NCBI GenBank assembly: GCA_020725805.1
Contig: DYEF01000054.1
Location: 1-15,159, forward strand
Origin: Bdellovibrio sp.
GTDB lineage: Bacteria > Myxococcota > SpSt-1050
Direction of reading: 5' to 3'
Length of the DNA: 15,159 nucleotides
This document shows positions 6,035 to 13,645 of this stretch, piece after piece. The position numbers and the translations under genes were made by a program. How positions within the stretch are numbered: the stretch's first letter is position 1; every line of letters starts with the position of its first letter. Under the pieces are notes generated by a model. It was not told the DNA's origin. It saw nothing but the letters and a program-made list of their open reading frames with translations, and did not search any database.

Positions 6035-7447
6035 GTGAAATCTGACTTTATTTTTCTTCTGGCTATAATACTGGTTGCCGGATGTCTCGGCGAACGTTCT
6101 GAAAATTTTGAAGGTGAACTGACGGACATTAAGGCCCCGGACTCATCTGACACAATAACTGATACAGGTTACCGGACACCAATAGAAACCGCAATATGCG
6201 GACTCAGTAAGTATGAATGGATTGAGCCGGACAAACTCGGTATAGTCACCAGAATTGAGGAATTACCGGAGTATTCTCTCTCAAAAGAGGCAATAAAGAG
6301 TCTTCTCAAGGATTATGCCGGGGCTGACTTTATTGAAATCAAATATGATGTAAGGGTTTTAAGATTCAGGTACAAGACACAGAACAAAGGAGTTGAGACA
6401 GAGGCAACGAGTACATTCGGAGTACCGGTCCCTCCCGAAGGGGAAGAGATAAAATCTCCTGCTGTGTTATGGCTCCACGGGACAACTGGTTTTATGGACA
6501 ACTGTGCACCGGGCCGCACTGAAGAAGGGGCTTATCCGATGGTACTGATGGCAACTCAGGGGATGATAGCAGTCGGGCCTGACTACATTGGGCTCTCGAG
6601 CTTCGGGGAACCATCAACTGTAAAACACCCCTATCTCGGCATTGAAGCAACAGCAATTGCATCCCTCGACGCACTAAAAGGCGGAATTTCGCTTATTAAA
6701 AGACTGAAATTGCCGGTAACTTTTGACAACAGGGTAATTCTGTGGGGAGGTTCTCAGGGCGGACACGCGGTATTTGCATCAGAACTTATGGCACCTTACT
6801 ATGCACCTCAATACAACTTTATCGCAGCGATAGCCCTTATACCTCCAACGAATCTGATAGACGCGGCCCGTGAAGCACTGTTGAGGTTTGGCAATGACAC
6901 AGTAACGCTTGCAGCTGTAATGATTGAACTCTCTAGATGGTACGAAATTTTTAACCGTATGAGTTATGTAATACGGAATGATGAACCATCAAAACCGCTC
7001 GATACTCTTACAAATCTTATGGATACCAGATGCGGGACCGGAGATTCCCAATATAAAATCGACTCACCCGATGACCTATACACAGAGGAATTCATAGAGA
7101 ATGTCACTAATAACAACTGGAAGGATTTTGAAGATATAAAGTGTATTCTCAGGGAAAATTCCCCCGATTTTACATATATTAAGAGAAAATCTGATACACC
7201 TTTTTTATTTGTGCTTTCGGAAAATGATGAACTTGTGAACACCCCTGTTGAACGGCAGTCATTTACAAGACTTTGCAATATGGGATACAAAATGAAATAT
7301 CTGGAGTGTGCGGGCGCATCACATACACAGGGAGCGGCGTGGTCAGTCAAAGAGCAGTTCGAGTGGTTAAAAGATAGGCTCAACAATGTCGGGATGACCG
7401 GAGTCTGCCAGATCAACGAACCTGTCAGATGTTCGGGGACGAAGTAA
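6035..7447 (+). CDS. Lipoprotein alpha/beta hydrolase, secretory-lipase-like
   Basis: 470 aa from the GTG at 6035. The frame is open from TTG 5984, but GGGAGGT (6024-6030) lies five bases before the GTG, and this start gives a proper lipoprotein signal with LVAGC, lipid Cys17. A short Asp/Ser/Thr linker follows (about 27-46). The hydrolase fold shows LWLHGTTG (146-152), GPDYIGL (181-187), HPYLGIEA (198-205) and the nucleophile elbow GGSQGG (Ser240). Asp398 (SENDELV) and His430 (GASHTQG) complete the likely triad. The DYxGL...HPYL pattern recalls the secretory lipase family, so an ester or lipid substrate is likely but not proven. It probably sits on the outer membrane. It is divergent from the glutaredoxin operon and convergent with ftsY. 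Confidence 0.87.
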   Translation: MKSDFIFLLAIILVAGCLGERSENFEGELTDIKAPDSSDTITDTGYRTPIETAICGLSKYEWIEPDKLGIVTRIEELPEYSLSKEAIKSLLKDYAGADFIEIKYDVRVLRFRYKTQNKGVETEATSTFGVPVPPEGEEIKSPAVLWLHGTTGFMDNCAPGRTEEGAYPMVLMATQGMIAVGPDYIGLSSFGEPSTVKHPYLGIEATAIASLDALKGGISLIKRLKLPVTFDNRVILWGGSQGGHAVFASELMAPYYAPQYNFIAAIALIPPTNLIDAAREALLRFGNDTVTLAAVMIELSRWYEIFNRMSYVIRNDEPSKPLDTLTNLMDTRCGTGDSQYKIDSPDDLYTEEFIENVTNNNWKDFEDIKCILRENSPDFTYIKRKSDTPFLFVLSENDELVNTPVERQSFTRLCNMGYKMKYLECAGASHTQGAAWSVKEQFEWLKDRLNNVGMTGVCQINEPVRCSGTK

Positions 7448-7508
7448 ATCAGAAAATACAGATACAGCTTAGGAATATTTTTGATGTTTGCCTGTTATTA
7501 TTAGTACA

Positions 7509-7584
7509 GCCCGTAAGGTCTGCTGAGTGAGATATTAATTCCCCCCCATTTGTCTCACGATCCCCCCCGGCAGACTGAACGGGC
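7509..7584. repeat. Long imperfect hairpin with two C7 runs between convergent genes
   Basis: Three pairs of arms nest perfectly: GCCCGT (7509-7514) with ACGGGC (7579-7584), GTCTGC (7518-7523) with GCAGAC (7570-7575), and GTGAGA (7527-7532) with TCTCAC (7553-7558). That gives 18 base pairs over 76 bases. Seven-C runs lie in the apical loop (7541-7547) and in the 3' side loop (7562-7568). There is no T tract on either side, so it is not a standard Rho-independent terminator. It could terminate or protect the ends of both mRNAs, or be a dispersed repeat element. Confidence 0.6.
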
Positions 7585-7684
7585 AGTTTAATATCCGGTC
7601 AGAATAACCCTCTATAATTTCCCGCCAAAAAACTATAATTCGGGTCATAAGCTTTCTGAAATTAATATTAACAGAGTAGAAAAA
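7585..7684. other. AT-rich spacer with short direct repeat
   Basis: Between the hairpin and the ftsY stop, CTATAATT occurs twice (7612-7619 and 7633-7640), 21 bases apart, and a 10-bp palindrome TTAATATTAA lies at 7662-7671. No gene is visible and no function can be assigned. Confidence 0.3.
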
Positions 7685-8911
7685 TTATTCTTCAAACAAG
7701 GCATTTACAAATTCATCGGGGTCAAAGTCACGAAGGTCCTCGACCGACTCTCCTATCCCGATATATCTTACAGGCTTTTTGAGTTCGTCACAGATTCCTA
7801 TAATTACTCCGCCTTTGGCAGTCCCGTCGAGTTTTGTCAGAATAATGCCTGTAATCCCGAGTGCATCATTGAATTCCTTTGCCTGCGATATCGCATTCTG
7901 ACCGGTATTGGCATCCAGCACAAGGAAAATCTCGTGAGGCGAACCCTCAACAGCCTTATTGCAGACCCTCTTGACCTTTTTCAGTTCTTCCATCAGAGGT
8001 AGTTTGGTATGGAGTCTGCCGGCTGTATCTGCAATAACGATATCAATATCCTTTGCCTTTGCCGCAGATATTGCATCGTATATCACAGCCGCGGGATCAC
8101 TACCTTCCTGACCCGAAACGACCTGAATTCCCGCCCTTTCTCCCCAGACCTCTATCTGCTCGGAGGCTGCAGCCCTGAATGTATCGCCGGCCGCAAAGAG
8201 GACAGTCTTACCCAGAGCCCTGTATTTTGCCCCGAGTTTACCTATTGTAGTAGTCTTACCCACTCCGTTGACACCCACAATCATTATAATGTAAGGCTTC
8301 TTATCGAATGCAACCGGAGGAACATCTACCTTTACCATCTCCTTGATTCTCTGCTTCAAGGCATCTCTCATCTTCCCTGCGTCCTCAAGTTCCTTATTCG
8401 AGAGATTCTCATTTAAGAAATCGAGAAGCCTTTGAGATGTCTTTACCCCTACATCAGAGGTAAAAAGCACCTCTTCAATAGCATCCATATTCTCTTTTGT
8501 AAGTGATTTCGATGAAAAGAATATCTTATTCAGTCTTGAGATAAACCCGTCATGGGTCTTTTTTAGTCCTTCCTTAAGACTCTTGGGCTCCTTGGGTTTT
8601 ACGAGTTCCTCTACCTGTATCGGGGCAGGCTCCGGCTTCTTCTCCTCCTTCTCCACTGCCTCTTTTTCAATAGCCTCTTCAACCTCCTCCTCACCTTCCT
8701 CAGCTATCTCCTCCTTCTCCTCCTCTTTTATAGCCTCAGCCTCCCTCTTAACCGGCTTTGCCTCATATCTCGAGGCGTCTTTCTTTACAAACTTCTTATA
8801 CAGGGCAAGAATTATTAGAAGAGCAAAGCCAAGAAGGATTACAATAAATATTATATCGCCAATTCCCGCAGTACTGATCGCTATATTATCTCTCAAAACA
8901 AATTCTTTCAT
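7685..8911 (-). CDS. ftsY: Signal recognition particle receptor FtsY
   Basis: 408 aa from the ATG at 8911. FtsY is the membrane-side GTPase that receives ribosomes bound by SRP and hands them to SecYEG. The order is a transmembrane anchor (about 20-40), an acidic Glu/Lys-rich A domain (about 50-110), the helical N domain (about 112-200) and the GTPase. GTPase motifs are GVNGVGKTTT (213-222), DTFRAAA (243-249), DTAGR (295-299) and TKLDGTAKGG (359-368). The frame is open upstream to 9109, but that would overlap the divergent DUF2804 gene. GAGGAGAA (8916-8923) just before the ATG at 8911, and the anchor directly following, settle the start. The N-terminal membrane helix differs from E. coli FtsY, which lacks a full one. 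Confidence 0.96.
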   Translation of the reverse strand: MKEFVLRDNIAISTAGIGDIIFIVILLGFALLIILALYKKFVKKDASRYEAKPVKREAEAIKEEEKEEIAEEGEEEVEEAIEKEAVEKEEKKPEPAPIQVEELVKPKEPKSLKEGLKKTHDGFISRLNKIFFSSKSLTKENMDAIEEVLFTSDVGVKTSQRLLDFLNENLSNKELEDAGKMRDALKQRIKEMVKVDVPPVAFDKKPYIIMIVGVNGVGKTTTIGKLGAKYRALGKTVLFAAGDTFRAAASEQIEVWGERAGIQVVSGQEGSDPAAVIYDAISAAKAKDIDIVIADTAGRLHTKLPLMEELKKVKRVCNKAVEGSPHEIFLVLDANTGQNAISQAKEFNDALGITGIILTKLDGTAKGGVIIGICDELKKPVRYIGIGESVEDLRDFDPDEFVNALFEE

Positions 8912-8941
8912 AACGTTCTCCTCGCATAAAGCCCAATTCTC

Positions 8942-8969
8942 TTTATACACAATTGTCTCAAAATTCAAT
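8942..8969 (-). promoter_or_regulatory. Putative ftsY promoter
   Basis: On the minus strand TATAAA (8942-8947) is preceded by ATTGAA/TTGAAT (8963-8969) with a 15-16 base spacer. The spacing is slightly short, so the -35 is uncertain. Confidence 0.35.
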
Positions 8970-9041
8970 ACTTTTCTGCTCTCCTCTTTGGGTTTGCAAA
9001 TCATCCGGAAATAGCATAAATTCACAACTGCGAGGTGATTT

Positions 9042-10055
9042 ATGGAAGAGAGAAAGTTAATTAAGGAAGACGGAAGACCGAATTTCGGGATATTTTTAAA
9101 ACCGCTCAACAGGATAAATATAGAAGACCTGCGGCCTTACGGAGATAAACAATACTCAACATTGGGGAAGAATCTGCTAAAAATCTTCAAAATCAAGAGA
9201 TGGCAGTACATTGGTCTGACGGCTCCGGAGTTCGTATTTGGCTCTGCAATAGTCTCAACCGGTTATCTCGGAAATGTCTTTTTATATTTCTACAGAAGAA
9301 AGTCCAAAGAACTCTTTGAGCTGAGTTTTATTAAACCATTTGCCGGCGGAATAATATTCGAGGGGAGTGCCGAAGAAGGAATAATATCATTTGAGAGCGG
9401 GAATAATCTGCTGAAATACGAAATAAAACCCGGTTCGATACTGCTTACACTCCGACACAAAGACAGATTTGCGGCCGATCTGCGGTTCAAAAGAATTCCT
9501 GAGCCGCTCTCCGTAGTAGTAAGAGAGTCGCTGAACGGATTCAATTACACAAACAAAGAGGCCGGGATGGAGACAGAAGGGGAGATTCTCTTAAATGGCG
9601 AAAAATTTCCTGTAAGACCCGAAGACTCCTTCGGCGTTCTCGACTATACAGTCGGACAACTTGCAAGGGAGACATTCTGGAACTGGGCATCGGGCGGAGG
9701 AATTCTCGAAAACGGCAAGAGATTCGGATTCAATCTCTCGGCGGGTGTAAACGAGACCGGAATCACCGAAAATGTCTTCTGGATCGAAGGGAAAATGCAT
9801 AAACTCGAAACAATTAAATTCGATTATTCGGACCTCAATATTATGAACGAATGGAGAATCACCTCCAACGACAATAACCTCAACCTCATCTTTTCGCCCG
9901 AGGGACTGAGAAAGGCGGATATAAATGCAATCCTGATAAAGAGTAAATTCTTCCAGCCCTTTGGCAGATTTACCGGTTTTATCAGAAAAGAGAAGGAAAA
10001 TATAGGTCTCAGGGAGGTCTATGGCTTTACCGAAGAACACTTTGCAAAGTGGTAA
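9042..10055 (+). CDS. DUF2804 family protein
   Basis: 337 aa with no signal peptide or membrane helix. It matches the DUF2804 layout: an early Gly-rich strand region (KEDGRPNFGIF), FGVLDYTVG (197-205), ETFWNWASGGG (210-220), the NETGITENVFW block (237-247), KFFQPFGRFTGF (302-313) and the family's closing E-x-H-x-x-x-W (332-337). The family is thought to be rich in beta-strands, resembling lipocalin-like or hydroxyneurosporene-synthase-like folds. Its reaction is unknown, and the conserved Trp residues hint at a hydrophobic ligand (inference). The ATG is preceded by GAGGTGA (9032-9038). It is divergent from ftsY, and the yfgM-like gene follows 61 bases later with its own promoter. Confidence 0.82.
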   Translation: MEERKLIKEDGRPNFGIFLKPLNRINIEDLRPYGDKQYSTLGKNLLKIFKIKRWQYIGLTAPEFVFGSAIVSTGYLGNVFLYFYRRKSKELFELSFIKPFAGGIIFEGSAEEGIISFESGNNLLKYEIKPGSILLTLRHKDRFAADLRFKRIPEPLSVVVRESLNGFNYTNKEAGMETEGEILLNGEKFPVRPEDSFGVLDYTVGQLARETFWNWASGGGILENGKRFGFNLSAGVNETGITENVFWIEGKMHKLETIKFDYSDLNIMNEWRITSNDNNLNLIFSPEGLRKADINAILIKSKFFQPFGRFTGFIRKEKENIGLREVYGFTEEHFAKW

Positions 10056-10061
10056 ATTTTA

Positions 10062-10090
10062 TTGACTATTGCGAATTTAATAATTATAAG
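10062..10090 (+). promoter_or_regulatory. Putative sigma70 promoter of the YfgM-like/BamB-like operon
   Basis: TTGACT (10062-10067), a 17-base spacer, and TATAAG (10085-10090) lie about 27 bases before the TTG start. This is the best promoter match in the window. Confidence 0.6.
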
Positions 10091-10116
10091 GGCAATCTCA
10101 TTTAAGGAGGATTACA

Positions 10117-10824
10117 TTGGCAAAAGACGATGTCAAATTTACCAGAAAGGAACTTAAAGAGGACGAACTCGTAACCTTTTCTGCAAAGGCACTCAAATGG
10201 CTCGAAGCCAACAGAAAACCGGTTCTGACCACAATTATCGGTGTAATAGTGATAGTGATTCTATACTACTCCATTACCGGATTCATAAAGTACAGGGCGG
10301 AGAAGGCATCCAATGAATATATCGAAGCAACCGAGATTCTTGCCCCAAAGCAGAAAGAGATGAGAACGGAGATGGATGCTCCGTCAAAGGAAGAGATAGA
10401 GAATGCGCTGAAGAAGTTCGAGGACATCTATAACAAGTACGGATTCACCGGTGTCGGGAAGATCTCACTCCTCAAGATGGCACAACTCAGCTACGACCTG
10501 AGAGATTACGAGAAGAGCCTTAAGTATGCAAAGGATTTTTTATCGAAAATCGGCTCTGAAGACCCGCTCCACAAATCCGGATTGCTCCTTCTGGCAAATA
10601 TCAGCTATGCAAAGGCCGATTATAATGAGGCGGTCAGTTCCTGCGAAAATATCCTTAAAAGCAGTTCTGATTTTTTAAAAGACGAGGCATTATTCATTTC
10701 AGCAAAGGCACTGATAAAATTGAATAAGAATGAAGAGGCAAAGAACAAACTAAAGGAACTGACAGAGAAATTCCAGACCTCGCACCTCAGGAATGAAGCC
10801 TCCGAATTGATGAAGAGCCTGTAA
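10117..10824 (+). CDS. YfgM-like membrane-anchored TPR protein
   Basis: 235 aa with a TTG start, supported by AAGGAGG (10104-10110) six bases before. A charged cytoplasmic N-terminus is followed by one transmembrane helix (about 36-57) and a helical C-terminal region with TPR-like repeats (YDLRDYEKSLKYAKDFL, about 126-142; YAKADYNEAVSSCENIL, 164-180; then a third around 190-220). This is the layout of YfgM, the SecYEG-associated periplasmic TPR protein. In E. coli yfgM lies directly before bamB, and here a BamB-like gene follows after five bases, which strengthens the assignment. The role would be handling periplasmic or outer-membrane clients leaving the translocon. Sequence likeness to E. 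coli YfgM cannot be measured here. Confidence 0.78.
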   Translation: MAKDDVKFTRKELKEDELVTFSAKALKWLEANRKPVLTTIIGVIVIVILYYSITGFIKYRAEKASNEYIEATEILAPKQKEMRTEMDAPSKEEIENALKKFEDIYNKYGFTGVGKISLLKMAQLSYDLRDYEKSLKYAKDFLSKIGSEDPLHKSGLLLLANISYAKADYNEAVSSCENILKSSSDFLKDEALFISAKALIKLNKNEEAKNKLKELTEKFQTSHLRNEASELMKSL

Positions 10825-10829
10825 TCCCA

Positions 10830-11936
10830 ATGACGGGAAAACCGAATATCATCTTTCTGCTCCTTGCCGGTACAATCCTTATTCCGCCGTTATTTTCATC
10901 TGAATTCGAGGGATTTATCCCTCATTGGCAGACAAGACTCACAGAGAATCTGTTTGTCTATAAACCATTTGAATACTCCGGGTGTGTACTCGACAGCGAA
11001 TATCAAAGGATATTCGTAACCAACAGAAACGGTGAAATAATCTCGCTCGATTCGGTAACCGGCGGAATAGAATGGAGATTTTCTCTCAAACACCCTATTC
11101 ACCTGAAACCGGTATATTCGGAAGGAATCCTTTTTGCTGCAAGTACAGGCGGGGAGATCACCGCCCTCGATGTCTCGAAGGGAAAACCGCATATAATATG
11201 GCAAAAGGAGATACCCGGCGGTATTATCAGTGATATAACCACCAGTGACCAGAAAATATTCATACTTACCGAAAGAAACACACTGTATTCGATTTCTGCA
11301 AAGGACGGCTCTGTTATTTATCATATAGGCAATGACCTTACCGAAGGTTTTACAGTCTATACGAACACCCCTGTAATTCTGCTCGGAGAAAGGCTCATTT
11401 ATACACTTTCCACAGGTGAATTATACGTCGTCAATAAAAATGACGGAAAACTTATCTATAAAATAGGGATATACAACCCGGATGACAAAATTGACGGATT
11501 TACGGGTCTTACGGCTGATTCCGAAAGTATTCTTCTCTCGACCCAGAGCGGGCTCCTGTACAGAATCGGGACCGAGAGCGGAAAGATAATCTGGTCCCGC
11601 ACACTTGCGCAGATATCCGCAATAAAACGGGATGAAGAAAGCAGAGATATATTTGTCTTTCACAATGACGGAACGATCGCCGTCTATGACCCGGACGGCA
11701 AGACAACAAGAAAAAAGGTCTTTCTGAAGAAGAATTTAATCGGTGCAGACATCAGCGGGGGAAGAATTATTGTCAGATATTCCGACGGGAAGATGCTGCT
11801 ACTATCCAAAAACGACCTTTCCCTTATTTCCTCAGTCAGGCTCAGTTCTCCGGTTCTGGCAAAGATCACATACGACCAGAGATACGCCTACGTATTCTCG
11901 TCAAAGGGTTCTCTCATCAAATTTCTGATTAAATAG
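10830..11936 (+). CDS. bamB: BamB-like PQQ-repeat beta-propeller protein
   Basis: 368 aa. A signal peptide (about 1-24, PPLFSS then EFEG) precedes a chain of PQQ-like beta-propeller repeats, with recurring units such as NGEIISLDSVTGGIEWRF, GGEITALDVSKGKPHIIWQK, TGELYVVNKNDGKLIYKI and SGLLYRIGTESGKIIWSR. BamB is the propeller scaffold of the BAM complex that inserts outer-membrane proteins. The position behind a YfgM-like gene supports this role. Unlike E. coli BamB it has no lipobox Cys: the first Cys is residue 52, in the mature part, so it would be soluble periplasmic unless held by partners. The ATG has no clear ribosome site and lies five bases after the previous stop, suggesting translational coupling. 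A general PQQ-repeat protein is the alternative. Confidence 0.78.
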   Translation: MTGKPNIIFLLLAGTILIPPLFSSEFEGFIPHWQTRLTENLFVYKPFEYSGCVLDSEYQRIFVTNRNGEIISLDSVTGGIEWRFSLKHPIHLKPVYSEGILFAASTGGEITALDVSKGKPHIIWQKEIPGGIISDITTSDQKIFILTERNTLYSISAKDGSVIYHIGNDLTEGFTVYTNTPVILLGERLIYTLSTGELYVVNKNDGKLIYKIGIYNPDDKIDGFTGLTADSESILLSTQSGLLYRIGTESGKIIWSRTLAQISAIKRDEESRDIFVFHNDGTIAVYDPDGKTTRKKVFLKKNLIGADISGGRIIVRYSDGKMLLLSKNDLSLISSVRLSSPVLAKITYDQRYAYVFSSKGSLIKFLIK

Positions 11937-11937
11937 C

Positions 11938-13626
11938 CTATTCAATCAGAACACAGGAGCAGCCCGAATCTGCAGATGCTCTCTCACCATAACCGGAATC
12001 GGCAATATCAGTCTTTGCAATATCATACTGAAGTGAATCGCTCTGAAAAGTATCGGCAGCAGTTATACCATCTATATTTTCTGAATCACAGGAATTCTCA
12101 CAGAAATCATTTGAAATATCTGAACTGATGTCAGAGAGTGCTGTATCTTCACCAATAACCGAATCATACAAATCAGTATCCTGACTCAGGGTGTCAGTCA
12201 CATCAACCGTATCAATACCCGCATCTGCAATCTGCTTTACGAACTCGAAAGCGCCCATATCTAAAACTCCGTCCTTAAATCTCATTTTCCCTGCCCTGTC
12301 TTCTGTAAATTCATATTCGGGAGATGATAGTGAATATTTACCCAAATCCGAACCCTTATCGATACATTCCGAGCCAACGGCAAGATGAAAATCATTATTA
12401 CCAAAGTCAATAAATTGCGGATCCGGAGAACTGATGTTCCCCCCTTCATCCAGAACGATTGCGTCCGGATTACTATGGCTCTTTCTGTACCCTGAATTCA
12501 TCCAGTTGCTTATCAGGTGTGCCTTCCCGTCCGATTCCAGAACGGCAAGTCTGCTTCCACCCGCAGTAGCGTATATTATATTGTTGATGATATAAGCCTC
12601 TTCTTCAGGACTCGAGAGCCTTACAAGGGTTGTATTCCCGCTGCGACTCGATATAACTGTGTTGTTGTAGAAATAAAGGACTCCTTTCCGGTAATTATCC
12701 GTGTTGCCCGAATCACCTCCGTAGTGAACAATCTGAGAGTTACCGGCGCCATCCGGTTCGACGAGTATATTTCCGTACACATATGTCTTATGATAATACT
12801 CTCTTTCCAGCAACTCCTGATGGCTGCTATCTACAAGGTCCAGCTGACGATTGCCGGATTCTATGAAATTATATCTGATTATAGTCCCTGCAGACCTGTC
12901 TTTCAGATTATTTCCTCCCGCACCCCCGATGAGCGGTCCGAATCTGTTGAACTGATATATTATCCCATCAGATTCAGTGTATGTGTTGTGTTCATAGATA
13001 CTACCTGCATTTCCGTTACCGTAAATATTGTTCGATTCAATCAGCACATTCTTTGCCTGATACGCAACAAATATGCCGTTGCCGTTATTGTGTATGATGC
13101 AGTTTCTGATGGTGATGTTCTCTCCCTTCTCGACAAAAACCGCCGCAGAATTATTCTCATAGGAAGTAAGACCGTTTCTGCCGGTAAATGTATAAGGTGT
13201 ATGTGCATTCACAATCTCAAGATTTTCTATGATAACATAGGCAGGCAAAGTATCCGGCGGATTATTACTGCCACCAATCTTGATGATTCCTCTAACCTCG
13301 CTCCAGAAGTTGAGTCCCTTTCTGGTAACTGCATCCCTTCCGTCAATCACCGGAAGATTACCGTTTGCATCGGGGACTCCGGAAAAAATGACCGGATTCT
13401 CCTTTGTACCGGTCGCCGTGATTACCCATTTTTCCTTATATGGCTCCTTGCGATAATAAATAAGAACCTTATCTCCCGCCTTTATACTCTCGAGCGGCAC
13501 ATCGGAGATATTTAAGTACTTCTTACCTTCACCAACCTCATACACCTCTGCCGACAACAGATTAATCTCTGCTGCAAAAAACAAATACAAAACCAGTGCC
13601 AGTCCATATACAACACAACTTTTCAT
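11938..13626 (-). CDS. Secreted parallel beta-helix protein with acidic tail and GCxC C-terminus
   Basis: 562 aa from the ATG at 13626, which has GGGAGGG (13634-13640) seven bases upstream; a TTG directly before it is less likely. A signal peptide (about 1-26) leads to a right-handed beta-helix with pectate-lyase-like coils: IIENLEIVNAH, ITIRNCIIHNNGNGIFV, VLIESNNIYGNG, and NNLKDRSAGTIIRYNFIES-type turns (239-257), a pattern seen in putative polysaccharide-degrading enzymes. The domain closes with DMGAFEF (456-462). Residues 465-553 form an Asp/Ser/Thr-rich linker with DAG/DTD triplets and one Cys pair (CENSC). The end is Ser-Gly-Cys-Ser-Cys-Val-Leu-Ile-Glu, like the phosphoesterase at 2060-3475. 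No catalytic residues are certain, so binding or cutting a surface glycan is inference. It follows the propeller gene after 19 bases, probably in one operon. Confidence 0.85.
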   Translation of the reverse strand: MKSCVVYGLALVLYLFFAAEINLLSAEVYEVGEGKKYLNISDVPLESIKAGDKVLIYYRKEPYKEKWVITATGTKENPVIFSGVPDANGNLPVIDGRDAVTRKGLNFWSEVRGIIKIGGSNNPPDTLPAYVIIENLEIVNAHTPYTFTGRNGLTSYENNSAAVFVEKGENITIRNCIIHNNGNGIFVAYQAKNVLIESNNIYGNGNAGSIYEHNTYTESDGIIYQFNRFGPLIGGAGGNNLKDRSAGTIIRYNFIESGNRQLDLVDSSHQELLEREYYHKTYVYGNILVEPDGAGNSQIVHYGGDSGNTDNYRKGVLYFYNNTVISSRSGNTTLVRLSSPEEEAYIINNIIYATAGGSRLAVLESDGKAHLISNWMNSGYRKSHSNPDAIVLDEGGNISSPDPQFIDFGNNDFHLAVGSECIDKGSDLGKYSLSSPEYEFTEDRAGKMRFKDGVLDMGAFEFVKQIADAGIDTVDVTDTLSQDTDLYDSVIGEDTALSDISSDISNDFCENSCDSENIDGITAADTFQSDSLQYDIAKTDIADSGYGERASADSGCSCVLIE

Positions 13627-13645
13627 CAAAAAACCCTCCCAAAAC

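Noticed and set aside
8912-9109. 66-codon N-terminal extension of ftsY
   Set aside because: It would overlap the divergent DUF2804 gene, and the ATG at 8911 has a strong ribosome site directly before the membrane anchor.
12517-13515. 332-codon open frame on the plus strand opposite the beta-helix gene
   Set aside because: It lies wholly antisense to a gene with signal peptide, beta-helix repeats and ribosome site. The translation has no recognisable domain and is explained as a shadow frame.
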